Assembly: GCF_014201805.1 (NCBI RefSeq)
Contig: NZ_JACHFK010000002.1
Coordinates: forward strand, 62,001-126,000
Source of the DNA: Deinococcus metalli
Lineage (GTDB): Bacteria; Deinococcota; Deinococci; Deinococcales; Deinococcaceae
Length of the DNA stretch: 64,000 nucleotides
Direction: 5' to 3'
Below the pieces are notes generated by a model. The model had not been told where the DNA came from. It searched no databases and worked only from the letters and a program-made list of their open reading frames with translations. Position numbers and translations under genes: made by a program. Every line of letters begins with the position of its first letter. Within the stretch, counting starts at the first letter, position 1. Below are positions 51,500 to 60,178 of the stretch, piece after piece.

Positions 51500-51840
51500 A
51501 CAGGCCAAGGAAGGTATCGAATCAAGTAGTAGATATGATGTGAAAGATCATGAGCAGGACTCCTGCTCAGCGAATTACCATCTGTGCTCAAACAGAGCAA
51601 GTGCCAGAAAAGGCAGGCGGAAGGATTGCCATCCAGAGAGCATATGCACAAGCGAAGGCACGTAGAACACCAGCTTGTCAGAGACAGCCGACACGCCGAA
51701 ACCCACACTTAATCGGCACTTCATATCTAGTCCCTGATCTCTGATCACACACCCTGTCCTTTTACCCAAGTGCGCTCCGTGCCTCATATCCACTACCAAA
51801 TATACATTCCCCATCGATCCAGCTCGGCTCAGTCAGACAT
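51500..51840. other. locally GC-poor intergenic segment
   Basis: By hand count 51541-51840 is about 50 percent G+C, while flanking genes are much richer. It separates the divergent livH and LacI genes. It holds a 9-bp dyad (TGAGCAGGA / TCCTGCTCA, 51551-51569). A 79-codon frame on the minus strand (51814-51575) has no recognisable motif and no clear start signal. No gene can be supported; it may be a relic of transferred DNA or an extended control region. Confidence 0.5.
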
Positions 51841-51866
51841 CCCCTAGTGCGACTCCGGGTCACCTC

Positions 51867-51912
51867 TTGACAGCAGCCGAATCCTATGGTTCTATACTTT
51901 TGAACGTTCAAA
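51867..51912 (+). promoter_or_regulatory. promoter and LacI-type operator of the alpha-galactoside cluster
   Basis: TTGACA (51867-51872) and TATACT (51893-51898, 20-bp spacer, longer than usual) are followed at once by the perfect 14-bp palindrome TTTGAACGTTCAAA (51899-51912). A repressor there would cover the transcription start. The core GAACGTTC recurs before the alpha-galactosidase gene. Confidence 0.7.
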
Positions 51913-51945
51913 TCAAGAGCACTCCCACCACTGAGAGGGGAGCAT

Positions 51946-52953
51946 ATGACCCGTACGACCTTGAAAGATGTCGCCGCACATGCCGGGGTGTCCCATCAGA
52001 CGGTCTCCAACGTCCTGAACGACCACCCTTCGATCCGCCCCGAAACGAGGGCACGCGTCCTCTCGTCCATCCAGGCCCTCGACTACCATCCCAACCAGGC
52101 CGCCAAGGCGCTGCGTGAAGCGCGCGTCACGACGCTGTGCTGCGCATTTTTCGGGCACGACCCCGAACAGATCGGTGACCCCTACCGCAACCTCGTGCAG
52201 TCCGCCTTCATCGCGGAGGCGCAGGCGCACGGCTACAGCGTCACCACCGCCTTCGTGAACGGGGGCGGCGCGACCCGGGCCACCTTCGACACCCTCCGCC
52301 AGCGCTTCCTGCAGCGGCAGTTCGGCGGCGCCGTCATTGTCGGTACCACAGTCACGGCTGAGCAGCACCACACCATGCGGTCATGGCACCTGCCCGCAGT
52401 CCTGTTCGACCATCACCTGCCCAGCCCAGACGCCGTCGGCATCAGCGCCGATTACCACAACGGCATGCAACGCCTCGTCGATCACCATGTCCAGCAGGGC
52501 CGGCGGCGGCTGGCGCTGATCCTGCCGCCAGACGACCAGGGCAGCACATCCGTCGGCCGCCGTGAGGGCTTCGAGCAGGCCTGTGCCCGGGCCAGCGTGC
52601 ACGGCCGGTCGGTGTACGGCGACTGGTCGTACGAATCCGGCTACGCCGCCATGCAGGCCCTGTGGGCCGACAGTGACCGGCCTGACGCGGTCCTCGGCGG
52701 CAACGACCGCATGGGCACCGGCGCGCTGCGGGCAGCCCACGACCTCGGGATCAGCGTGCCGAATGACGTCAGCGTCAGCGGCTTCGACGACTTCGAGTTC
52801 GCCCAGTTCACCACCCCAAGCCTCACCACCGTTCACATTCCCCACGGCGACATGGCCCGCCATGCCGTCCGCAGCCTGATCCAGCTCTTGGAAGGCGAAC
52901 CGACCCAGTCCCGCGTGTTTCCGCTGTCTCTCGTCGTGCGCGAATCGGCCTGA
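51946..52953 (+). CDS. LacI-family regulator of the alpha-galactoside cluster
   Basis: 335 residues: helix-turn-helix and hinge (LKDVAAHAGVSHQTVSNVLND ... HPNQAAKALREARVT) and sugar-binding domain (RRRLALILPPDDQGSTSVGRREGF, PDAVLGGNDRMGTGALRAAHDLG, VSVSGFDDFEFAQFTTPSLTTV). Preceded by GAGGGGAG. It is first in the cluster, behind the TTTGAACGTTCAAA palindrome, so probably autoregulated. The inducer is probably an alpha-galactoside (inferred from the GH4 gene). Confidence 0.9.
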   Translation: MTRTTLKDVAAHAGVSHQTVSNVLNDHPSIRPETRARVLSSIQALDYHPNQAAKALREARVTTLCCAFFGHDPEQIGDPYRNLVQSAFIAEAQAHGYSVTTAFVNGGGATRATFDTLRQRFLQRQFGGAVIVGTTVTAEQHHTMRSWHLPAVLFDHHLPSPDAVGISADYHNGMQRLVDHHVQQGRRRLALILPPDDQGSTSVGRREGFEQACARASVHGRSVYGDWSYESGYAAMQALWADSDRPDAVLGGNDRMGTGALRAAHDLGISVPNDVSVSGFDDFEFAQFTTPSLTTVHIPHGDMARHAVRSLIQLLEGEPTQSRVFPLSLVVRESA

Positions 52954-52971
52954 AGGCCAGGAGGTACCGCT

Positions 52972-53904
52972 ATGACCGTTCAGTCCGACGCCATCCCCGC
53001 TCCAGCCGTCACGGCCGGCCAGCGAAACACCCGGCGGGGCAGCCAGGAAGCCATGATCGGCTACCTGTTTATTCTCCCCGCCATCATCGGCTTCGTCCTG
53101 TTCTACCTGTACCCCGCCATCCGCGGCTTCACCATCAGCTTCACGGACTGGAACCTCCTGAGCGCTCCCAAGAACGTCGGCCTGGACAACTACGCCACCG
53201 CCATCCACGATCCCAAGTTCTGGTCCGCCCTCGCCATCACCGTCAAGTACGTGCTGTGGAACATCCCGCTCCAGACCATCCTGGCGATCCTGCTGGCCGT
53301 CGCCATGGACCGGCTGGTCAAGAGCATGTTCATCAAGGGCCTGCTGATCGTGCCGTACCTGCTCTCCAGCGTCCTGGTCGCCCTGATCTTCCTGTGGCTG
53401 CTCGACCCTCTGCTCGGCATCGTGAACATCTGGCTGTCGCATACCCCGATCGGCAAGCAGGCGTTCTTCGCCTCGGAGACCCAGGCCATTCCCACCATCG
53501 CCATGGTGAACATCTGGAAGTACACCGGCTTCAACGCCCTGCTGTTCTACGCCGGCCTGCAGTCCATCCCGCGCACCGTGTACGAGGCGGCCGCCATCGA
53601 CGGCGCGCAGGAATGGTCCACCTTCTGGAAGATCACTATGCCGCTGCTGCGTCCCGTCACCGTGTTCGTGCTGGTCACGTCGGTCATCGGCTCGTTCCAG
53701 ATCTTCGACACCATCGCCGTCGCCACCCAGGGCGGTCCGGCGGACGCCACCAAGGTGCTGGTGTTCTACATCTACCAGAACGCGTTTTCCTTCTTCAAGA
53801 TGGGCTACGCCACCGCCATGAGCATGCTGCTGTTCGCCCTGCTGGTCGTCTTCACCCTGGTGCAGATGCGCCTCCTGCGGGCCAACGAATCGGACCTCGA
53901 CTGA
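52972..53904 (+). CDS. sugar ABC transporter permease, MalF-like
   Basis: 310 residues, six helices (MIGYLFILPAIIGFVLFYLYPAI, ALAITVKYVLWNIPLQTILAILLAV, LLIVPYLLSSVLVALIFLWLL and others) and the ATPase-contact EAA loop YEAAAIDGAQEWSTFWKITMP. One half of a MalFG-type importer with the permease downstream; no ATPase gene is in the cluster, so a shared MsmK-like ATPase encoded elsewhere is expected. Confidence 0.9.
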   Translation: MTVQSDAIPAPAVTAGQRNTRRGSQEAMIGYLFILPAIIGFVLFYLYPAIRGFTISFTDWNLLSAPKNVGLDNYATAIHDPKFWSALAITVKYVLWNIPLQTILAILLAVAMDRLVKSMFIKGLLIVPYLLSSVLVALIFLWLLDPLLGIVNIWLSHTPIGKQAFFASETQAIPTIAMVNIWKYTGFNALLFYAGLQSIPRTVYEAAAIDGAQEWSTFWKITMPLLRPVTVFVLVTSVIGSFQIFDTIAVATQGGPADATKVLVFYIYQNAFSFFKMGYATAMSMLLFALLVVFTLVQMRLLRANESDLD

Positions 53905-53961
53905 CCCCACCGTGCCGAGCCGGCCATTTCGACGCAGAGACATCAGGACCCAGGAGCTGAC

Positions 53962-54870
53962 ATGACGACTGCCGCCCCAGCTGACCGCCCCAAAAAGCCC
54001 ATTTCGATCGGCCGCATCATCGCCTGGATCCTGCTCGCATTGATGGTCGTGATCTCCGTGTTCCCGGTTTTGATCGTTCTAAAAACGGCACTGACCAGCA
54101 ACAAGGACATCTTCACGGAATCCGCCCGCCTGTGGCCCACCCGCCCCACGCTGATCAACTTCGAGCGCGTCCTCGGCCTGGTCTCTCCGGAAGTCGCGCA
54201 GGCCGCCGGCGGCTCCGGCAGCACCATCAGCTTCGCCTCAGCCACCTGGAACTCCGTCGTCTTCACCGTGCTGATCGTCGTCGGCCAGACCTTCTTCTGC
54301 GCCATGGCCGCGTACTCGTTCGCCCGCCTGAAGTTCCCCGGCCGTGACTTCATCTTCACGCTGTTCCTGATCGCGCTGATGATCCCCGGCATCGTGCTGT
54401 TCATCCCCAACTTCATCACCATCAAGAACCTCGGGTGGCTCAACACCATGCAGGGCATGGTCGCGCCCTTCATCCTGATGTCCCCGTTCGGCGTGTTTTT
54501 CCTGCGGCAGTTCTTCCTGTCGCTGCCCCGTGAAACCGAGGAAGCCGCGCTGATCGACGGCGCCAACCCCTTCACGATCTTCTTCCGGATCACGCTGCCC
54601 ATGGCGCAGGGCCCGCTCGTCACGCTGGCCATCCTGACCACCATCGGCATGTGGAACGAGTTCTTCTGGCCCTTCCTGATCGCCAAGGACGATCACCTCT
54701 TCACGCTGCCGGTGGCCCTCCAGACCTTCCGCACCCAGACGCCGCAGGGCTCGCCGGACTGGTCCGGACTGATGGCCGGCACCTTCATCGCCACCGTGCC
54801 CGTGTTCATCCTGCTGATCGCGCTGGGCCGCCGGGTCGTGGAATCGCTCGCCTTCAGCGGCTCGAAGTAA
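53962..54870 (+). CDS. sugar ABC transporter permease, MalG-like
   Basis: 302 residues, six helices (IIAWILLALMVVISVFPVLIVL, VVFTVLIVVGQTFFCAMAAYSFA, LFLIALMIPGIVLFIPNF and others) and EAA loop EEAALIDGANPFTIFFRITLP. ATG preceded by AGGAG. Codons 36-41 or so use rare A/T-rich forms forming an operator-like sequence (54068-54085). It partners the MalF-like permease. Confidence 0.9.
   Translation: MTTAAPADRPKKPISIGRIIAWILLALMVVISVFPVLIVLKTALTSNKDIFTESARLWPTRPTLINFERVLGLVSPEVAQAAGGSGSTISFASATWNSVVFTVLIVVGQTFFCAMAAYSFARLKFPGRDFIFTLFLIALMIPGIVLFIPNFITIKNLGWLNTMQGMVAPFILMSPFGVFFLRQFFLSLPRETEEAALIDGANPFTIFFRITLPMAQGPLVTLAILTTIGMWNEFFWPFLIAKDDHLFTLPVALQTFRTQTPQGSPDWSGLMAGTFIATVPVFILLIALGRRVVESLAFSGSK
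54068..54085. promoter_or_regulatory. possible intragenic LacI operator in the MalG-like gene
   Basis: An A/T-rich near-palindrome with core GATCGTTC, one base from GAACGTTC, flanked by TTTT and TAAAAA. The codons used (GTT TTG ATC GTT CTA AAA) are unlike the G/C-ending codons around them, hinting at selection for the DNA sequence. Confidence 0.3.
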
Positions 54871-54945
54871 CGCCCCGCGTCCCCGGCACCGTCCGCTGCA
54901 CGTCCCCTCGCCACTCCACAGCCCGCCGCCTCACCAAGGACATCC

Positions 54946-55035
54946 ATGACCGACGCGATTCCCCCACCTGTTCCCCTGCGTCCCGCCCACCGTCCACCGG
55001 CCCTCCGTCCCCACTCACCCAGGAGTCACCCATGA
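54946..55035 (+). CDS. possible 29-codon proline-rich ORF overlapping the binding-protein start
   Basis: ATG 5 nt after AAGGA opens a 29-codon frame containing PPP and nine or more prolines in all; its TGA overlaps the ATG of the binding-protein gene (ATGA). Coupled translation with pausing at the proline stretch could tune binding-protein expression. No homologue recognised. The support is the ribosome-binding site and the overlap. Confidence 0.3.
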   Translation: MTDAIPPPVPLRPAHRPPALRPHSPRSHP

Positions 55036-56351
55036 AGAAGATCGCCACCCTGACCGCTGCCCTGACCGTTCTCGCCGGCCCCATCGCCAGCGCCGCGCAG
55101 GCCGCCACCACGCTGCAATACTGGCTGTGGGACAGCAACCAGCAACCCGCGTACCAGTCCTGCGCCACCGCCTTTACCAAGGCCAACCCCGACATCACCA
55201 TCAAGATCACCCAGAAGGGCTGGAACGACTACTGGACGGGCATCACCACCGGCTTCGTGTCCGGCACCGCGCCCGACGTGTTCACCGACCACCTGGCGTA
55301 CTTCCCCCAGTTTGCCGCGAACAACCAGCTCGTCGATCTCGCGCCCCTGATCGCCAAGGACAAGGTCGCCACCAACATCTACTACCCGGGCCTGAAGGAC
55401 CTGTGGGGCCGTGACGGCAAGCAGTACGGCCTTCCCAAGGACTGGGACACCGTCGGCATCTTCTACAACAAGGACCTGCTCGCCAAGGCCGGCCTGAAGG
55501 AAAGCGACCTGGCCAATCTGACCTGGAACTCCAAAGACGGCGGAACCTTCCAGAGCACGATTGCCAAGCTGACCAAGGACAAGAGCGGTAACAACGGCCT
55601 GTCGGCCAAGTTCGACAAGAAGAACGTGGCCCAGTACGGCTATGAAACCGGCTTCGGCGCGGGCTTCAACGGCCAGACCGAGTGGGCCTTCCTGGCGGCG
55701 ACCACCGGCTGGAAGTACAACGACGGCCTCTACGCCACGAAGTACTACTACAACGACAAGCGGTTCACGGACACCATTCAGTGGCTCGCGGACCTGAACC
55801 TCAAGCACGGCCTGATCCCCAGCTTCCAGGAGGTGCAGAGCGGCTCGGACTCGCTGTTCCGCGCGGGCAAGGTCGCCATGGTCACCAACGGCTCGTGGAT
55901 GATCGGCGACTACACCGGCAAGCTGCCCTTCAAGGTCGGCGTGGCCCCGCTGCCCAAGGGCCCCAACGGCAAGCGCATGAGCATGTTCAACGGTCTGGCC
56001 GACTCGATCTGGGTGGGCAGCAAGAACCAGGACGCCGCGTGGCAATGGGTGAAGTTCCTGGCCAGCCCCACCTGCCAGAACATCGTCGGCAACACCGGCG
56101 TGGTCTTCCCGGCCATTCCCGCCGCCGCCGCCGCGTCGCAGGCGAAGTCCAAGTCCAGGGGCGTGGACGTCGCGCCGTTCATCAACCAGGCCAAGCTGCC
56201 CGGCGGCACGTTCTACTTCCCGATCACGGACCACATCTCCGAAGTCAACGACATCATGTCGAGCGCCATGCAGCAGGTGTACCTCGGCAAGGCCACGGCC
56301 GCCGCCGCCCTGCCCGCGGCCAACGACAAGGTCAACGCGCTGTTCAAGTAA
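55032..56351 (+). CDS. sugar ABC transporter substrate-binding protein (alpha-galactoside)
   Basis: 439 residues: signal peptide (TAALTVLAGPIASAAQA) and a type II binding fold: LQYWLWDSNQQPAYQSCATAF, DVFTDHLAYFPQFA, YGLPKDWDTVGIFYNKDLL, KVAMVTNGSWMIGDY and FKVGVAPLPKGPNGKRMSM. Preceded by AGGAG with 6 nt spacing. It delivers sugars to the MalFG-like permeases. The substrate, probably melibiose/raffinose-type, is inferred from the neighbouring GH4 enzyme. Confidence 0.9.
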   Translation: MKKIATLTAALTVLAGPIASAAQAATTLQYWLWDSNQQPAYQSCATAFTKANPDITIKITQKGWNDYWTGITTGFVSGTAPDVFTDHLAYFPQFAANNQLVDLAPLIAKDKVATNIYYPGLKDLWGRDGKQYGLPKDWDTVGIFYNKDLLAKAGLKESDLANLTWNSKDGGTFQSTIAKLTKDKSGNNGLSAKFDKKNVAQYGYETGFGAGFNGQTEWAFLAATTGWKYNDGLYATKYYYNDKRFTDTIQWLADLNLKHGLIPSFQEVQSGSDSLFRAGKVAMVTNGSWMIGDYTGKLPFKVGVAPLPKGPNGKRMSMFNGLADSIWVGSKNQDAAWQWVKFLASPTCQNIVGNTGVVFPAIPAAAAASQAKSKSRGVDVAPFINQAKLPGGTFYFPITDHISEVNDIMSSAMQQVYLGKATAAAALPAANDKVNALFK

Positions 56352-56402
56352 GGTCCGGACAGAGGGGCAGCGTCACGGCTGCCCCTTTGACCATTCACGC
56401 GG

Positions 56403-56414
56403 TAGAACGTTCTA
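56403..56414. promoter_or_regulatory. LacI-type operator TAGAACGTTCTA before the alpha-galactosidase gene
   Basis: A perfect 12-bp palindrome sharing the GAACGTTC core with the site at 51899-51912, 20 nt before the ATG of the GH4 gene, suggesting separate control of this gene by the same repressor. Confidence 0.7.
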
Positions 56415-56434
56415 AAATCGTCGCAGGAGACCCC

Positions 56435-57787
56435 ATGACTGCACCCAAAATTGCCATGATCGGCGCCGGCAGCACCGTGTTCGCCAAGAACCTGCTCGGC
56501 GACATCCTCAGCTTCCCCGAACTCGGCGGCGCAGACATCCGCCTGTTCGACATCAACCAGGAGCGCCTGGACGTCACCGAGCAGGTCGCGCACCGCGTCG
56601 CGACGGCCGTGGGCGCGCGCCCCACGGTGAGCGCCACCACCAGCCGTGAGCAGGCCCTGGACGGCGCGGACTTCGTGATCAACATGATCCAGGTCGGCGG
56701 CTACCAGCCCGCCACGGTCACGGACTTCGAGGTGCCCAAGCAGTACGGCCTGCGCCAGACCATCGCCGACACCCTGGGCATCGGCGGGATCATGCGCGCG
56801 CTGCGCACCGTGCCCGTGCTGGCGGACATGAGCCGCGACATGGAGCGGCTGTGCCCGGACGCGCTGCACATGAACTACGTCAATCCCATGGCCATGAACG
56901 TGTGGGGCCTGGCACGCCTGTCGCCCCGCATCAAGACCGTGGGCCTGTGCCACAGCGTGCAGCACACCGCCGAGGAGCTCGCCAAGGACCTGGGCATCCC
57001 GGTCGAGGAGATTGACTACCTGTGCGCGGGCATCAACCACATGGCCTTCTACCTCAAGTTCGAGCACCAGGGCCAGAGCCTGTACCCGCGCCTGATGGAA
57101 CTCGCCGAGTCCGGCAAGGTGCCCGAGTGGAACCGCGTGCGCTACGAGATGCTGCGCCGCCTGGGGTACTTCGTCACCGAGAGCAGCGAGCACTTCTCAG
57201 AGTACGTGCCGTACTTCATCAAGCGCGGCCGTGACGACCTGATCGAGAAGTTCAACGTGCCGCTCGACGAGTACCCGCGCCGCTGCGTGTCGCAGATCGG
57301 CGGCTGGGAAGACCTGCGCGTCAAGCTCCAGAACCCCAACGAGCCGCTGGAGGTCAAGCGGTCCGTCGAGTACGGCTCGCTGATCATCCACTCAATGGTG
57401 ACTGGCCAGCCGCGCGTGGTGTACGGCAACGTGATGAACAGCCCCGTGCAGCACGACGGTACGGCCGGTCACGGCAAGCTGATCAGCAACCTGCCCGACG
57501 AGTGCTCCGTCGAGGTGCCCTGCCTGGTCGACAGGCAGGGCATCCAGCCCACCCGTATCGGCCGCATTCCCCCGCAGCTCGCCGGCCTGATGCAGACGAA
57601 CGTCAACGTGCAGGCCCTGACCGTCGAGGCCCTGGTCACGGGCAACCGCGAGCACATCTACCACGCAGCGATGCTCGACCCGCACACCAGCGCCGAACTG
57701 GACCTCGACCAGATCTGGGCGCTCACCACCGACCTGCTCGCCCAGCACGGCGACTTCATTCCGCAGGAACTCCAGGCCGCCGACTGA
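56435..57787 (+). CDS. melA: alpha-galactosidase, GH4 family
   Basis: 450 residues closely resembling E. coli MelA: NAD motif IAMIGAGSTVFAKNLLGDIL, FVINMIQVGGYQPATVTDFEV, LRQTIADTLGIGGIMRALRT, MNYVNPMAMN, LCHSVQHTAEEL, the metal-binding Cys and His in LCAGINHMAFYL, and YFVTESSEHFSEY. GH4 enzymes use NAD+ and Mn2+ in a redox-assisted hydrolysis. Cytoplasmic. AGGAG is 5 nt before the ATG. Final gene of the cluster; a large hairpin follows the stop. Confidence 0.92.
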   Translation: MTAPKIAMIGAGSTVFAKNLLGDILSFPELGGADIRLFDINQERLDVTEQVAHRVATAVGARPTVSATTSREQALDGADFVINMIQVGGYQPATVTDFEVPKQYGLRQTIADTLGIGGIMRALRTVPVLADMSRDMERLCPDALHMNYVNPMAMNVWGLARLSPRIKTVGLCHSVQHTAEELAKDLGIPVEEIDYLCAGINHMAFYLKFEHQGQSLYPRLMELAESGKVPEWNRVRYEMLRRLGYFVTESSEHFSEYVPYFIKRGRDDLIEKFNVPLDEYPRRCVSQIGGWEDLRVKLQNPNEPLEVKRSVEYGSLIIHSMVTGQPRVVYGNVMNSPVQHDGTAGHGKLISNLPDECSVEVPCLVDRQGIQPTRIGRIPPQLAGLMQTNVNVQALTVEALVTGNREHIYHAAMLDPHTSAELDLDQIWALTTDLLAQHGDFIPQELQAAD

Positions 57788-57803
57788 ATCCGGCACCGCC
57801 GGG

Positions 57804-57853
57804 CGCCCTCCGGCTCCGCGCGTCCGTGGCAGCGGACCCGGGGCCGGAGGGCG
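57804..57853 (+). terminator. long hairpin after melA
   Basis: CGCCCTCCGGC (57804-57814) pairs with GCCGGAGGGCG (57843-57853), 17 nt after the stop, with further pairing inside the loop. No T-run, but a strong candidate 3' end of the cluster. Confidence 0.55.
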
Positions 57854-57900
57854 GTTCCACTCAGGAGCACTCCCCAGTACCGGGTAAAGCACGCAACAAC

Positions 57901-57945
57901 GCACCGGGCGTGGTCAGGCCAGTGAAGCCAGGACACGCCCGGTGC
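57901..57945 (-). terminator. 12-bp inverted repeat after the small membrane protein gene
   Basis: GCACCGGGCGTG (57901-57912) and CACGCCCGGTGC (57934-57945), 21 nt past the stop of the minus-strand 56-residue gene, between two convergent genes. Confidence 0.5.
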
Positions 57946-57966
57946 GGCTTGCGGTGGTGGGGATCT

Positions 57967-58137
57967 TCAGGCGGTGCCGGCCGGACGGGGCAGGGTGCGG
58001 GCCGCCATGTCCTGCAGGTAGCGCTCGGGCGTGGGATCGTCCCACTCGGTTTCCAGCCCCGTGCGGTGGCGGATGGGCACGATCAGCAGCACGACGGTGG
58101 CGACCAGCACGAGCAGGATGGCAAACAGCAGGATCAT
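57967..58137 (-). CDS. 56-residue single-helix membrane protein
   Basis: ATG at 58137 behind GAGGAG. The product has one N-terminal transmembrane helix (ILLFAILLVLVATVVLLIVP) and an acidic then basic soluble tail (about 23-56: RHRTGLETEWDDPTPERYLQ). Codon use fits the genome, and the start signal is strong. Function unknown; monocistronic, with its own hairpin downstream. Confidence 0.65.
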   Translation of the reverse strand: MILLFAILLVLVATVVLLIVPIRHRTGLETEWDDPTPERYLQDMAARTLPRPAGTA

Positions 58138-58430
58138 GGGGGGACTCCTCGGGCGGGAACGGCAGGATATCGGCGGAGACAGCGTTGGATCCCGACAGCA
58201 GGTTGTGTGACTGACTCATGAATAGCACGGCCGGATGAGAGCCGTCTATAGGCTGCTTCAAGCAACAGGTAACACACGGACGCGGTCATCTAGGGGATTG
58301 TGGGTCGGGCAGCGTGGCCGCTCAGGCCCGCCCGCCGACCCGGAGCCCTTTACACCGCCGCAGCCAGTGCCTACACTCCGCGTCACTGACGTGATCCGGC
58401 CGGCGCCGGTCGGCACGCCCGGAGGTGTCC

Positions 58431-60017
58431 TTGACCGCTCACTCCCTTTCCAGGCAGCCCGTCCTCTCCCGCCGCGGCATGGTGGCCACCAGCCAGCCGC
58501 TGGCCGCGCAGGCCGGGCTGTCGATCCTGCAGGCGGGCGGGAACGCCGTGGACGCCGCGATCGCCACCGCCGCCGCCCTGACGGTGGTGGAACCGACCAG
58601 CAACGGCATCGGCTCGGACCTGTTCGCGCTGGTGTGGCACGGCGGCGAGCTGCACGGCCTGAACGCGTCCGGCCGCGCTCCGGCGCGGCTGACACTGGAC
58701 GCGCTGCCCGGCGGCACGCTGCCCACGCACGGGTGGCTGCCTGTCACGGTGCCCGGCACGGTGCGCGGCTGGGCCGACCTGCACACGCGGTTCGGCCGGC
58801 TGGCCTTCGCGGAGGTGCTGACCCCGGCCATCTCCTACGCGCGGTCCGGGTATCCCCTGTCGCCGGTGCTGGCCGCGAACTGGCAGCGCGGCATCCAGCT
58901 GCACCGCACGCGCACTGGCCCGGAGTTCGGACCGTGGCTGGAGACGTTCGCGCCGGACGGCTTCATGGCCCAGGTCGGCGAGCTGTGGGCCTCGGAGGCG
59001 CACGCGCGCACGCTGGAGGAGATCGCCGCGACGGGCGGCGAGAGCGTCTACAGCGGCCGGCTGGCCGAGCGGATCGACGCCTTTGCCCGCGACACCGGCG
59101 GCCTGCTGACGGGCGAGGACCTCAGCGCGCACCGCTCCGAGTGGGTCACGCCGATCCAGACCGCCTACCGGGGCCATCTGGTCCACGAGATCCCGCCGAA
59201 CGGGCAGGGCCTCGCGGCGCTGATCGCGCTGGGCCTGCTCGACGGCCTGGACCTCCCGGACCACCGGGACGACCCGCGCGGCCTGCACATGCAGATCGAG
59301 GCGACCAAACTGGCCTTCGCAGACGCGCTGCGCCACGTGGCCGACCCCCAGCACGTGGACGTGCCGGTGGATGCCCTGCTGGACCGCTCGTACCTCGCGT
59401 CCCGCCGCGCCCTGATCGGCGAACACGCCCTGGACCCGGCGCCGGGTGACCCGAACGCCCACGGCACCGTGTACCTCGCGGCGGCTGACGGAGAGGGCGG
59501 CCTGGTCAGCCTGATCCAGAGCAACTACATGGGCTTCGGCAGCGGCGTGGTGGTGCCCGGCACCGGGATCGCGCTGCACAACCGGGGGCACAACTTCAGC
59601 GTGGAGCCCGGGCACCCCAATGTGCTGGCGCCGGGCAAACGGCCGTACCACACCATCATTCCCGGCTTCATGACGCGGGACGACGGCACGCCGCTGGGAC
59701 CGTTCGGGGTGATGGGCGGCTTCATGCAGCCGCAGGGCCACGTGCAGGTCGTGCTGAACACCGTCCGGTACGGCATGAATCCCCAGCAGGCGCTCGACGC
59801 GCCGCGCTGGCAGTGGCTCCAGGGCCGGGTGGTCGAGGTGGAACACGAACTCGGCGGCGCAGTTTCCCGGGCGCTCCAGGCGCGTGGGCACGACATCCGG
59901 GTACAGCTCAACCCCAATGCCTTCGGACGCGGACAGATCATCTGGCGCGATCCCAGGACCGGCGTGCTGACCGGAGGCAGCGAGTCCCGCGCGGACGGCC
60001 AGGTGGCCGCGTACTGA
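58431..60017 (+). CDS. ggt: gamma-glutamyltransferase family protein
   Basis: 528 residues, an autoprocessed N-terminal-nucleophile hydrolase. Seen: GMVATSQPLAAQAGLSILQAGGNAVDAAIATA at the N-terminus, NGIGSDLFALVW, the probable nucleophile Thr in HGTVYLAAADGEGG, SLIQSNYMGFGSGVVVPGTGIALHNRG and the C-terminal GGFMQPQGHVQV. No signal peptide, so closer to the cytoplasmic YwrD-like branch. TTG 58431 has GGAGG 5 nt upstream; an in-frame GTG at 58425 overlaps that site. The 290-bp gap before it holds a TACACT box near 58370. Confidence 0.9.
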   Translation: MTAHSLSRQPVLSRRGMVATSQPLAAQAGLSILQAGGNAVDAAIATAAALTVVEPTSNGIGSDLFALVWHGGELHGLNASGRAPARLTLDALPGGTLPTHGWLPVTVPGTVRGWADLHTRFGRLAFAEVLTPAISYARSGYPLSPVLAANWQRGIQLHRTRTGPEFGPWLETFAPDGFMAQVGELWASEAHARTLEEIAATGGESVYSGRLAERIDAFARDTGGLLTGEDLSAHRSEWVTPIQTAYRGHLVHEIPPNGQGLAALIALGLLDGLDLPDHRDDPRGLHMQIEATKLAFADALRHVADPQHVDVPVDALLDRSYLASRRALIGEHALDPAPGDPNAHGTVYLAAADGEGGLVSLIQSNYMGFGSGVVVPGTGIALHNRGHNFSVEPGHPNVLAPGKRPYHTIIPGFMTRDDGTPLGPFGVMGGFMQPQGHVQVVLNTVRYGMNPQQALDAPRWQWLQGRVVEVEHELGGAVSRALQARGHDIRVQLNPNAFGRGQIIWRDPRTGVLTGGSESRADGQVAAY

Positions 60018-60178
60018 GCCACGGTGCGAGAGGCGCAGATTCAGCACCCAGCGAGGTGATCTCATGTCAGGCCAACGGCAGATGCTGCCGAACGGGCTTC
60101 TGTGCCGAGGCGATGGGGAGCAAGGTCCAGCCGCTCCTCCCCGCAGCCCGACTGGTGGACCCTCGACGCCTGCGCCCG

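Noticed and set aside
51575..51814. 79-codon minus-strand frame in the GC-poor segment
   Set aside because: No start signal, motif or codon bias supports it; too weak to list as a gene.
57914..58261. 115-codon minus-strand frame overlapping the 56-residue gene
   Set aside because: It is a different frame with Arg/His/Pro-rich composition; the shorter frame has the ribosome-binding site and a sensible membrane protein.
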